Assembly: GCA_001599615.1 (NCBI GenBank)
Contig: BCHJ01000008.1
Coordinates: 462,825 to 526,824 of the forward strand
Length of the DNA: 64,000 bases
Source of the DNA: Thielaviopsis euricoi
Lineage: Eukaryota > Ascomycota > Sordariomycetes > Microascales > Ceratocystidaceae
Direction: 5' to 3'
Made by a program: the position numbers and the translations under genes. Numbering within the stretch: the stretch's first letter is position 1; the number at the start of each line of letters is the position of its first letter. Shown here piece by piece: positions 33,901 through 46,428 of this stretch. The notes below the pieces were generated by a model. That model saw nothing but the letters and a program-made list of their open reading frames with translations. It had not been told where the DNA came from and searched no databases.

Positions 33901-36379
33901 TTTAAGCCACTGGAAATCAACTGCCTATTCAGTATCCAGCAAAATATGTGATCATGTCCCAGGTTCGGAATACCTACACTATGAACCCCAGCTTAGCTAC
34001 CGCCACAGCATTACAATTTTCTACCAATTGAGTCAACCTGCAAGTACTTACTTTACCCATCTAGAAGATAATATACTTGAAGATCTAGGTACGGAAGGCA
34101 TTAGCCGACGCTGCAGTGTGATGAGCACATTCTCTTCTGATTCTAGCATTATTTCTGGTGAAATCAAAATGATCAGGGGCTTATTTCACGTGATCATTAC
34201 AGGCAAAAACGCTGATAAAATCTATGATAAAGCCCTATTTCGTGCCCGGCTTAGTAGTCTTCAACTCTAGTAAATAACGACCAGTGGCTGGAAAGTGTAC
34301 AATTTTCGTGTAAGTGGGAATTCATTTATTATGTTTTCCGTAAGCAGAAAGTGACAGCGGGACGACAACGAGGAGGCTTGATCTGAGGATTGTTTTCAAT
34401 ATTTTCGTAGCTGAACATTGCCGTACAGTTAAAAGTACCGAGTAAGTTTGGTTTTTGAATTTGCACCGCATTTTCACTACTAACAAAAATTGAAAGCTGC
34501 TCAAGTATTCAACAGTCCTAGACAACATAATTCCAATCATTATTTCAGACATGTCTATACGCTATGTCATAGAAGCTCGTGTCAGACCAAGAGCCGGAAT
34601 AAAAGTTCGGCAACGCAAGTTATTTGCTTACTCACTTAAGTAGATATGCCATATTGAGAGCCTGTATACTGTGTAGACAGTCACTCTGCAGCTTACGGTC
34701 ACTTCGGAATAACTTTTATTGAATTTTTTGTTTCTTTTCAATCCTTCGCAAAGTACCAATGTCGAGATAACTAGCTTACTAGACCGGTTTATTCCAGAAC
34801 CGGGTCTGTTGACGAGTCAATGCCTCCGTTGTTCGTTTAGCTGTGCAACCACTCCAAGACCTTGTTCCCTACGCTCACATTCTCTTCCATAGATTGTCGG
34901 CTTAGGGGTGACCTATTGGCTTACATGCTTGTAGTAGAGATATATTGGAGATCATCTAGTGGTTTTGCTTTCTCGATTCATTTTTATCGACAGAAGTATA
35001 TTTACTTTTGTTGGCGGACAATGAAACAGAAGATCGAAATATAAAACGAGAGAACTAGAGACATGCAGTCACAAGAGAGAAACACGAAGAAGAGTGGCAA
35101 GGGAATCGGATTTCTATCTTCCTACTCTGACTGGAGTATGTGGCGTATTCCAAGAGGCTTACAGACCTTCCTGATCAGTCTAGCATGCCTGTTAAACCAA
35201 CGTCCTAGGATGATAGATAACAAACTACTGTACAGGCACTTAGGTGAGTACTCACTTGAGCGGAATCTACATACTGGTGATATTGCCGTATTTCTCAACA
35301 TTCTGACGTGTTGGCAAAGTTGTTGTCTACCGCTTTCTTATTTATAGCGGAATAGACTTGCATTGGTATTACTTAGGGAGAGACCCTACGACTTTGAGCA
35401 ATAATACAGGTCTCTTTAGAGGGAAGTTTTGTGAAAACTCATATTTACCAACCAATGTGTTGAATTTTGTTTCAACGCAAGGCTCACACAGCTGAACAAT
35501 CCTTTAATCAGGAAGAAGACGAGGGCAAAGAAACAAAAACGAGGCAAATAATAAAGTTGTGGGTATAGTGGGAGGCAACACACTTCGCAGAGCAGAGTCC
35601 AGCATAGAGTTGTAATACGGGCTAGGGTGACACCTTTGAAAATACACTTATTTGCCTACTTGGGTATGCAGGTAAGTCGCGTGTCCTACTAGAGGGTTGT
35701 ATACGAGCGGACGAGACATTTAAGGAAAAAGAAGAAAGCAAAAAATCACATAATCAAGCCTTGAGAACAAGAGATAAAAAAGCACGAAGGAAGCAGAGCA
35801 GAACTTTTCCATCCTCTGGACAAAATACGGCGGGTGCCGATGAGCTTGCATTTGTCTTGTCGGACTAGACGATTTAGTCTGGTAGAAAAGGACGGGAATA
35901 CGGACAGCTAAGAAGGAATATTCTTCTTCCTGGCGGTTTAGTTATTTTTTGAGTGATTTTTCTCTTTTGGGAGAGGCCGCTTCCTTTTTTTTTTGATTGC
36001 ACGCGTGCGGGGAGATGAAAAAAAAAAAAAAAGGAGGACATGGGGGAACATAACTTGACTACTGCTTGTACTAACACGATAATACGGCGGATAGGCGTGT
36101 ACCGTCCGCCGTCGTAAATACTTCGTACAAGTCGATGCAGTCCTGTGCATGGTGTATGTATGCACGAGTGGTAGTAGTAGTGCTGCTACAGTAGCATATG
36201 CCCTTGTAAATACATATGCAGGTCGGGGAAACAAACTATCGGAGTCTTTTTTTTTTCTTGTTTTTCCTTCTTTTTTCTTGGTCTCTGACCCCTTGACGGG
36301 GCAATTTGTGCTTCAGTGAGTTTGCTACAGCCAAATAAATGGCAACGGGTAAAATACAAGTCGAGTACAGGCAGAGGAA

Positions 36380-36381
<2 letters not shown>

Positions 36382-36410
<29 letters not shown>
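36382..36410 (+). repeat. A29 homopolymer
   Basis: Uninterrupted run of 29 A in the gene-poor region, in the opposite orientation to most long tracts here, which are T on the plus strand. Confidence 0.9.
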
Positions 36411-36412
<2 letters not shown>

Positions 36413-39400
36413 AGCAAACTGCCAGGGATTCTGACTGCCGTATTAATCCATATTGCCATGTTGAGAGAAAGAGAGAGAGCGTCGGGTCATCCTTATTCAA
36501 GGCCGCTATTACATTACATTTGTACAGAAGCTGGCTTCAAGTCGCACCGGTGATTGGCTCGTCTGTTTATGCATGCGAGGCAAAAAAGATAATGATGATG
36601 GAATATTTGGGCCGCGCATCCGGCCAGATGGTGATTGACTGAGAAAGTAGCATCTGAGTTTCTTTTCTTTTTCTTTTTCTGTTCTTTTTCTCTTCTCTTC
36701 TCGTCTTTTCTTTTGTGACTGACGCCCTGCATGTGTATTTCTTTTCTCTTTTAAAATATATTGCGCTACTTTACTGTGTCCTGTATCTTATACCCGCTAA
36801 AAATACAGGGCACATATGCTATGAGGGACTTGTCAGCGGTCACGAATCCTTTTCCCTCTGGCGTGCTCACTTGGATTCATTTCTATTACCTCAACAAAAT
36901 CTAACTGCCGAGAGATGCGGCCAGCAGCCGGAAACCAAAACTCCAGTACCGGGAATTTCATTTGTATGTCTCCAGGCTCGTTGCTTTGGTTCTTTTTTCT
37001 AGTGCTGGCTGATATGCACATGTTGATACAAATGGTATTCATGGTAATTGGACGGCCTCTTTTACAAACTTGTTGCCATATTTCAGGCTAATATCAGTTG
37101 CTGTCACAGTCACAATGCCCTGTGTTTTTGGTTCACAGCGTTCCATTGAAGCTGTCGTTCATGACGGCCCAGTACCTTTGCCGCTTTCTTTTTCTTTTCT
37201 TTCTCTCTTTTTTTTTTAAATTTTTTTTTAAATTTTTTATGGATAGGGGGGCTCAAAGTAACATGACGAGTCTGAACTAAGCATGAGAAAAAAAATCATT
37301 AGTTTCCACCTCTTTCTGCTCTGTTTTCTTTTTCCTTGGCCCTCCCTTCGCTTTTTCATATCATTCGTTATCTCAGACGGACTTTGAATGGCCGCCGAGT
37401 AGTAAAAGAGACAAAAAAAAAGCTCCTGCTGGATTGGTACATGCGGTGTATTGGCGAGCCAATAGTCTATGCCGATCCGATATCGCCGCACCGGGTCCTT
37501 TGCTTGGCCGCATGCCGATAAGATGGTGGCTACATATGCACTACAGACAGGCTATCACCGTTGCCACTACAGCTAGCTGGCTACCAACTGCCCTGATTTT
37601 CATCGTGTAGCGCGCGCATTCGTGTCTCCTCTTCAACTCTAAATTTCCTCTTCTCCACACCGACGGCATGAATATGGCCTGATTGACGCTCTCTTTGGTC
37701 ATTATAGGCTTGTTTTTTCACTGCTCTGCCTGACACACTTGACAAAGAGGATGGTGCAGGGACAAAGCATGCAATAAGCGGTATCAGTCTCGGATTTAAT
37801 GGCACATTGTTTTCAATGCCACTCTTCCGGTTCTGGGTTTGTCTGGGTTTGTCTGGCTCTCGTCTGGTCTGGTCTGTCAGATGCCAAAAGACTCCGGCAA
37901 CAGAACACACACTCCTCTGTATTTACAGCGTCCTTGAATCTTAACAGGTGGCCGGCATCTTTCCGCTTCGTAGTAACCAGAAACATTGGGAAAGGCAACG
38001 CCGTATCCTGCCAATAACGCAACATCGGCGCTTATGCCATTTTGAGAAGTGAGTATTTGAAATCCACGACACATCACATATTTTTTTTTCTTGTTACTCG
38101 CTGGTCCTGCAGAACCGGCCGGCTCCTTTATTTTTTTATGTTTTTTTTTTCTTTGGCGAGTCTAGTGGACAAAATACGTGGGGGTGCAGCTCATAATCTT
38201 GATTTCTTTTTCTTTTCTTTTCGTAGAAGTTCAAAGCCAATTCTGCTTCAGGACAGAACACATTATACTATAGCAACAGTTCCTGATTGGAATTGAAGGG
38301 GGAAAAACAAATATGATAAATCGACAAAATATGCCTTCGCTTTCCTTTTTTTTTTTTTTTCTCTTTTTTATCTTGTTCGTATTTGACCACTGACGTGGTA
38401 AATCGACGCCCGGGCCACCTGTTAGACACTTCTATCGTGTCTTCATTGTTGTATTGGTTTTCTTTTCTTTTTCTTGTATTGGTGCCCATGTCTCGGTATT
38501 TTGTTGCCAAGAGCAAGGAAAAATAAATATGCGGTTAATGGCTTTGCCCCAGGTTTTAATCGCGAAGACCGAGGGCTAAACATGAAGTAATCTGTCCATC
38601 TCAGTTTCGTTTCAGCAGCAGAGGCCGTCTTCATTCCTGATCACACTCGACCCGAGTGAAGCTGCTTCTCATGCAGTCAGTGTCGATGTCTGTCTGGATA
38701 GAAACTCTCAAACCCGCCTGGGGCAGAGACCGGCTTTTGTTTACTGTGGCTCGTACATATGCACGTTATACATGAGGATCAACAAAATGATGCTCAACTA
38801 TGGCACAGTCCCGTCATAGGGAAACTCAGCCCTGTGAATTCTCTGACGGAGCAAGCATTGCATCTGCATCGCATCCAAGTGCCACATTGCATCGCAGATA
38901 CATACATGCGCTGCCTACATACTCACAGTACTATTGCTTGCGACTTATACATATCGGTACGGTAATACACAGATACACACTGCGCTGCCTCTGTGGGATG
39001 GCACTGCATTGGTCCGGCAATGCAACCATTGGCTGTGATCTGCTAACGCCGGCTTCCTTCCCATGGCCTGTGCCAGCAGCGCATGAACAGAACAAAGGAC
39101 TTTGCATTCGACCTTTTCTGTTACTTTGAACTTAGAGCCGATCATGGGATGATTTGTGCCGTTAGGAGCCATACCTTCGATTCCCTTTCCACTGACGGTT
39201 TGTCGGCTTTTGTTTACCGTGAATACGCACACTTGAGTAGGAAAGTATGTAGAATGTTTTTTTTCTCGTCATGCATTCCAAATTGGATGTCATCAGATTG
39301 GCACCGGCAAGTCCGTATTAGACTCTCTTGAGATCTATTCTTGTCTACAGCGTGAGATGGGCCTGTGGAAGTCCTGTGCTTTTCCTTTTCTAGTAGATAA

Positions 39401-40830
39401 ACGTCTAGCAAGCCAGAAGTGAACTATGTATCATTAGTGTTGGAGTACCCGACTTGGCGGCAGCAGAAGCAGGGCCAACTAAGGCGTCAACGGCCAATAT
39501 GAATGATACGCTAAGTACGAATTACGACCAAAACAGCGGTGGGTGAGTGCATTTGACGATATTTGTTGGTTGTCTGACAATTTTTTTTCTATTTCACTCA
39601 CTGTTCTTCCTCTCAATAATGCCGAAAGCAAGCTGTTAGCCAAGGCTAGATATAGCAGTACACCGTAAATACATCCATGTTATGCTTTGCCGTGCCATGC
39701 CATTCTATGCCACTATAACTTAAGTTACGAGTTTGCTGAAGTCGGCAGGACAGGAAAGCAAGCCCCCTCCAAACAAACACCTGATCTTTAGCCTTGAATT
39801 GACCTAGAAATCTAAATTCTAAAGAGTGGTCAAAGCTTTGAGGAGACAAACCGAGCGAGAACTAGAAGGAGGGGAAGACACACGATGGGAGGAACAAGTC
39901 AGTCATGTTGCGGGCACCCCCTGCTATATTCATCACATTCTCCGTTGGCGCTGAGGTGAAGAGCCGTGGCAGCCGCTGGGAACAGGCGGGAGCGAGTTGG
40001 TTCTGAGTTTAAGTTCGATTTTGGAAGATAAGTAGGTAAAGATAAAATTTCAGTCTAGCGATAGTGACAGATTGATTGGAAAACTAAACCCTATACGAAC
40101 CCTAATAAGCTCTTTGGGTTAGTGGTGATAACCAACCAATCTTCTACGCAAGGGGCCAGACGAGTTGGGGACAACGTTAAGGAGCATTGCGTTATTTCAC
40201 TTTGCAGTAGGGGGAGCAAACGAACAAGGACACGGCATGATTCAGTGGTCGAGTAGGAGCCGGACGAAAGAAAGAAAAATGAGAATGCATGGTAAAAAAA
40301 AAATCACTTTGGGGCGCTGTTATTCATGATGGAGACATGCATAAACGTTCTCTCGAATTACCCACGCGACAGGCACGAGATAAACCGGCAAAAAGATGAG
40401 AAAAATAATGAACTAACACTAGAAAACGACTGGAAACCCCCAAGTAAAGAGGATGAGAAATCAGAATATGAATGGAATGCTGACTAGCCAGCTAGGTAAT
40501 TGTCTGCCGAGGAAATCAACTAAAACAGCGCAAGATTTGCTTGTTGCTTTCCTGGAAATAAGACAAATGCACTACTCATTTCACAGCCCATGATATTTGA
40601 CCTGTTCTTTCTTACTCTACACATAAAAATAAGCAAGAAAACTAAACCGGCAAACGATATCGAGGTAGGTCAGCAAGTAGCTTCTCGGCTATTCCATGAG
40701 GGGGCAAAGGCAAGCTGGTGGTGGCATTAGAACCGGATATAGCTACTCCTGCTATAACAATCTTCATTTTACACTCTACACAGCGCGCACACTGAGGATA
40801 ACGCCAGTGACTTGCTACTGCTCCTAACTC

Positions 40831-40875
40831 AGCCCAGCCTAGCCCAGCCTAGCCCAGTCTGGTCGGGTCGGGTCG
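40831..40875 (+). repeat. AGCCCAGCCT decamer repeat followed by GGTCG pentamers
   Basis: Nearly three copies of a 10-nt unit (40831-40858) sit directly before three copies of GGTCG (40861-40875). The GGTCG unit also recurs at 16241-16260. Confidence 0.8.
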
Positions 40876-43800
40876 TTGGCGCCAAGAATCAAGTATCCCC
40901 ATTTCACAAACCAGCAATTCCTCTCTCCCATCAGCCAGCCAGTAAAAGACTCTCGCTCCAGTTTTATCACAGACGGGTCCCCAGAATAGAGACAACAAGT
41001 TCCAGCAATCTAGCACGCACTGCTACGAACGAACTGCTACCATCAACCATGTACACAAAACACCCGCTGCCAGCCATGCGCATAAGCGGGTATACATTGC
41101 ATTGGTTATTTAGTGCCGGGACTTACTTCTAGTACTAGCAGGCAGTGGTAGTGTGCTCTACACATGACGGTAGTACGTAGGAGCAAGAAATGCGCCTTTT
41201 TTTTTTTTCTTTTCCTTTTTCTTGGGAACGATCTGATAGGTGGGGGTATCGAAACGCTCTCAGTCAGGATCTTGGGCGTTAGTCCCGCTATGTTCTAGCG
41301 AGCGACACCCCAACCCGATACAGACACCGAGCTTCCTAGAAAGATATAGAGGGTTTTGAGGTTCGGTATAAATTAATGAATAAAAACAGTACGTTTCTGG
41401 GTAGGAGATACGCGTTATCTTCTCTCATAATCTGTACACCACTATGTCACGATAACCCAGAGTCAAGATTAGAACCTGCGTTCGGAAAACCACCTATAAT
41501 AGCTAGCACTTTCTTACGCTTTCGACCACAAATACTTTCGTTCGTCGCTGGGTTGCACTCGGACTGGGCATTGCTGGAAATACCGGCCTTGACGCTGACG
41601 CTTACTTCCGCCTAGCACGCGAGCTTTTCATAGTGGAATATCTCAGAAAAAAGAAAATACAGTCCTGTTATCAAGCCAGAAGAAACCGCGCGCCTCTGAG
41701 TGCATTCTCTCCCGTTGTACCAAGGGGGTGGTAACAAACACCCTATTTTTTAATGTTTGTGCGAGTTTTTCACCAAATAGAACTTCCAAGGCCTGTACAT
41801 GTTATCCCCCAAGTACTTCGCGTATACAAACAAACAAGCCGAAGCGGACGGTAGGAGAGAAAAAAGCAATTATTCTGCAGCTCTTAATCGGCAATATTCA
41901 GCACTCACCAAGACACACACATGCACTCCTATGGAATTAAAAACTAATACACACTGAATTTTGCCCAGAAACTCAAGCCTTGCGCTCAGGCGTGTCAGTG
42001 TCACCAATTCGATATCGAAACAAATACTATTGAAAAGCCTGTGGCAAGACTATTGAGCCTACAAGTACTGTTTAGCGTTCTATACGTGCCTGTTACAGGT
42101 ATACTGCTAGCTTTACTTGGTAAAACTAACAAAACAAAGGGTCAAAGCGAATAGAGTCGTGCCAACAAAAGGGAAGAAAAAAAAACGACATCAAAAACAA
42201 GAAAAACAGCGGCACTCGGCACTCGCATTACAGAAGCCGGGTTTTACTACTGTTTTCGGATGGACTAAACACGTTTGCTAAAAAAAAAAAAAGAATTACA
42301 GAAAAACAATGCAGAAAAAAGGAACCAAGAAAAGAAAAGATTCTGAAAGACATGTTCCAAGTGTCACCAGATCGGAGGTCACGGCCAATTATCTGCCGTG
42401 CATTTTGTATATACCAGTACTGACAGGACCACTACCATACAGACAGACATCTCTGCATACAAGAGGCGAAGAAGTAGCACTACGCTCATCGACCGCAGAA
42501 CGACATCTTCACGTGTTGCCTGCTTTGCTCATCAGACGACGCTATTAGAGCCAGAAAACGAGGCTACTTGGCCACTGCCACTGGCCTGCAGTAGGGTCTT
42601 GGCTGTCTGTCCACCTGTCTAGATCGGCCGCAGTTTTCTCGGCTTGTGAGCAGAGTGAAAAGAAAAAAAAATGGTTGTTTACTGAGAAGCTCTGTGCGCT
42701 GTCTTTGCCTCAAATATTGGTTCCTTTTTTTTGGCTTGTCATGTTTATAAAGTAGCCGGCCGTTAAAAAAAAAATAAAGAATTCCGTCGTTGGTCCAAGC
42801 TGCCCCGTCCCTGGCCAAGTTACAACCGTTTGCCCGCACAGTTCCGCTGTGGACACAGACCCCTCGTGTACGATTTTACGTTGGTTTTATTTCGCTTGCT
42901 GTTTATTGCGTTGGCTTTATTCTTGTCCGGGGGGCATATTTGCGCTTGGGCGAAGGAAAAAAAAAAAAAAAAACTTCCCTATACAGTGTCGTCTCTACCA
43001 ATAGTGATGGTGTCGTGTCATGCCTGTTATATGTGTGTATATTTCGTTTTATACAATTACGCGACTTATATGCAGGGCACTAATAGCAGCCGCTAGAGTT
43101 AAAGATTTTGTGCATCTCAGCAGAACACATTTCTTTTCAAATAGACGACACCTTTTTCGTCTGATTCAACAGCTTTGCAATGTTTCAGTAAAGGGATAAT
43201 CTTTAGAAACCAGCGTCACATGTGTCATCTGTTCGGCCTTCTAGAACCAATAGGGGCGTAGGATGAAGCAACCATGAACCTAACGACACGGCAAGCCAGA
43301 CGCAAGGCAAAAAAGAAAGTAGAGAGAAATAAGATGCAAACAACGACCAAAAGGCCCTGACATTCTGGGTAGGCGTTGCAATGTCGTGTGGCTTTCCCGC
43401 TGTCCCGTCCGTCAAGTTTTTGGGGCGGGGGGGAGGGGGGTTGAATCAAGGGATATCAAGGGATGCCCTGTACGCGTTTAGACCAGGTCTAGTAGAGGGA
43501 TTCAAGTCATCTTACGCACTCAGTATTTGTATTTGAGCAAACGAGCGACATCTCTTGCTCGTCAAGTTAAAGGGACCGACCGACCTATCATCTCATCCCC
43601 AGGGCGGACAAGAGACAACACGTAAGGTAAGGCAAGGACATAAAAAGTAGGAGTAGACAAAGACACTTCCCACGGCGTAGAAGCTTCTGGGCGTCGTATT
43701 CTTTCAGTCAGGGGGTGGGCGTGGTGGTCCCTCTTCGAGATGACGTTGGTCTATAAGTTGGCCAACTAGGCAAAGTTACGGTTTCCAGGTCTCCAGTATC

Positions 43801-45561
43801 TGAGCGAATGTTGGAGAATGAGGTAAAAGATGGACTAGTGCCAAAAAGCTAATCACAACCAAAAGGGCCCGTCCAAGCACAACATTTAAGAAGACCGTGA
43901 TCTGATCTAAGGCCCATGTGAAAAGAAAAAAAAAACACACACACACATACAATATGAGAGAATAAGAGGCCATAAAACAAACATTCCAGGGGACACGCTA
44001 CCAATACTACCGTAACCATGGCCCAACTAGGAAATTTGCCCATTTGTTGATAACTGAAGCAGGGTTCGGAGACTACTTCGTCCGCCGAGAGTCAGGGCCA
44101 ATAAAGTCTGATAAATAAGAATGCGCAGGAGAAAATCATATTATGATTTAACCATGTTTATCTTGTCAAGCCCTAGAGAGTTGTGTGTTCGATATTCCTT
44201 CTGGGAAGACGCCGCTGTGATGAGCGAAAGCCATACTCCTGATCCCGTTTCCTAGTCTAATGTTTGCGTATCTGTGGCTACGGGATCTTTGGCTAAGGGT
44301 TATAATATAGAAACAGCCAGCACATGTGCCGGCCTGTTTGCTTCCTAGATTGAAGAGCCGGTGTCGGAAAAGGCCATTTAGTTTCTCTCGAGTCGTGACA
44401 GTCATGAGAGGGACGGACAAGAAAGCAAGTGTACTGATTTTTCTGTAGTACTAGTTCAGCAATGACGACGTATAGTATCCGCAAGCATAGACTCCAAGTT
44501 ACCTTCACATATGAAGCAAGCTACAAGTAACACGAGGTGACAGTGAATGCTCAACTGTGAAACAAGATACCCTTTTGCGGAGCTGTTTGTTCCCACCTCC
44601 GTTCCGTCCCCGTCTTCGCGCCGCCCCTCCACAGTGGACAACAAGCAGCAAACAAAGATACAAACACCACAAACACGGGCACCCTCCAGAAAGCCCGAGA
44701 TTTCAGATCCAGGGCTTGTCCGTCTGTGCTGTCGTATTATACAAAGCCCGGCTTATTGCCATACATATCGCCTACAGGACTTTGCTTGAGCTCGGTTCTC
44801 GTTGTTCTGGATATCTACAAGCTGTTTGCTTGCTTGCTTGCTGGCTCTGTTTGCTATAATAATGTTCAAGGCTTACTGCATTTTGTTTTTCCAGGGCCTA
44901 TTATCACAGACAGCGTCGCTATTGATATCAGCATCGCCGGGCTCTCCCAAGGAACCAGACATTACAATAATTGCAAATCAATATCCTTTACGGCACCTGC
45001 GACAAGGCCCCAAGCAGCCTGTCTGGCAAGCTCGCTGCCTCGCTGTTTGGCGATCTTTTGCCAGCCCCCCCCTTCACGCTTTGGCGTTTGTTATTTTAGC
45101 ATGGAGGGGGTGCAACTGTGATTCTCTGGGGTGGGCCACCCGCTGCGAAAGGTTATGATTCCTTTCCCTTCCCAGGCTGCTAGGCCCCCCGGTCGATGTC
45201 GGCCTCTTTTTGTTGCTGGAATTTGCCGGTGCCCTAGACTTTGGTCTGGTCCAGGTCCGGCAAAGGTCTGCACGAAGCGGGCTAACGACAGAGAGAAGAG
45301 ACGAGGAACTGCGAAATAAAATTGAAGTGACAGGCTTCACATGTACCCCGTACAAGCCATGAGGGTTGGCCTTGTGGCGATCATTGTATGCACTCACGCC
45401 TCCAAGATACAACATCCCGCGTCTGGAGCTGTCACTGGCCGCCGATTGAAAACAAGTCTAGTCTTGGTTAAGGACTACAAGCGAGCTGGAGCTGGCCGAC
45501 TGGGTAATCGAGGGGGGGAAGAGGAGTATACGAACATAGTCGGCCATTTTGTCATTACAGG

Positions 45562-45581
45562 TTTTTTTTTTTTTTTTTTTT
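45562..45581 (+). repeat. T20 homopolymer
   Basis: Uninterrupted run of 20 T in the gene-poor region, 0.7 kb before the poly-G cluster. Confidence 0.85.
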
Positions 45582-46286
45582 GAATTTCCTTTTTATTTTA
45601 AACAAAAAGAAAAATAAATTCGCAAGGTTCCCATCATGCGTTGACAGCACATCTTTTGCCCGACTGAGAGCTTGGCTGAACAGACTACGTGTGCGTGCTG
45701 GAAACCATGGCACATACTTTTTTTTTACAGAGAGAAAAAAAAAACCGAGAAATACAAAAATTGGCATAACACCCAAAAAAGCCATTTATAACGCCCAGAG
45801 TACCGAAGTTGGGTCCAGTAATTTTTGTAATTTGCCGCTGCATAAGTTGGGATGGGAGGCGTGAATAGCGAGCACCGTTCGCCACTAAGCATAACTTTGA
45901 CTTGATGACGTTTGTTAAAATAAGAACCAAGGCGGCCTGCATACATGTTATTCGTGGCACGTGGTCTCCTCTAGCCGTGCTCAAGGCTTTTCTTTTGTTC
46001 GAGGCAATATTTTGTGCAATGTACGACTATGAAGTAGGTAGTACATAAGTGTTTACTTGTATATTAGCTTAGTAACACGAAAGCCTTGAAGAAAAACAAA
46101 ACCGCGGGTGACACGACGGCTAAATTGCCAAGATGAGGGGGAGAGAAGAATATAATTATCACGTTCTGTATTTAAATTTCAGCGTCTGTTTTTCTTGAGT
46201 AAAAGAAAAGACCAGCATTAGCAACACGACAAAATGAGACACAAACGCCGGCAGACTTGTAATAAGGTACCAGCAGATAATGGTCA

Positions 46287-46364
46287 GGGGGGGGGGGGGT
46301 CCAATCAGAACTTCTCCTTCGCTGATTTGTTCCGGCAGTTGTAGTGCGGGGGGGGGGGGNNNNN

Positions 46365-46426
<62 letters not shown>
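46287..46426 (+). repeat. Poly-G cluster containing a 5-N assembly gap
   Basis: A G13 run (46287-46299) is followed by ordinary sequence, then G12 (46348-46359), five Ns (46360-46364) and G62 (46365-46426). The Ns show that the assembly is unresolved here, so the true tract length and even the adjacency of the two sides are uncertain. Confidence 0.95.

Positions 46427-46428
<2 letters not shown>

Larger units (their letters stand above)
33701..46286. other. Gene-poor region, part 2
   Basis: No gene is supported on either strand. The longest ATG-started frame (33704-34270, plus, 188 codons) has no recognisable domain and could be chance. Present are an A29 run (36382-36410), a T20 run (45562-45581), a 10-nt unit AGCCCAGCCT repeated nearly three times (40831-40858), and three GGTCG pentamers right after it (40861-40875), echoing the pentamers near 16.25 kb. 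Confidence 0.5.

Noticed and set aside
33704..34270. 188-codon ATG-started frame on the plus strand
   Set aside because: No motif, signal peptide or family resemblance; an isolated frame of this size is expected by chance in a region this long.
40087..40120. AACCCTA/AACCCTAATA strings reminiscent of telomere repeats
   Set aside because: Isolated, not in tandem; similar single strings occur near 1455 and 15350, so this is not a telomere array.
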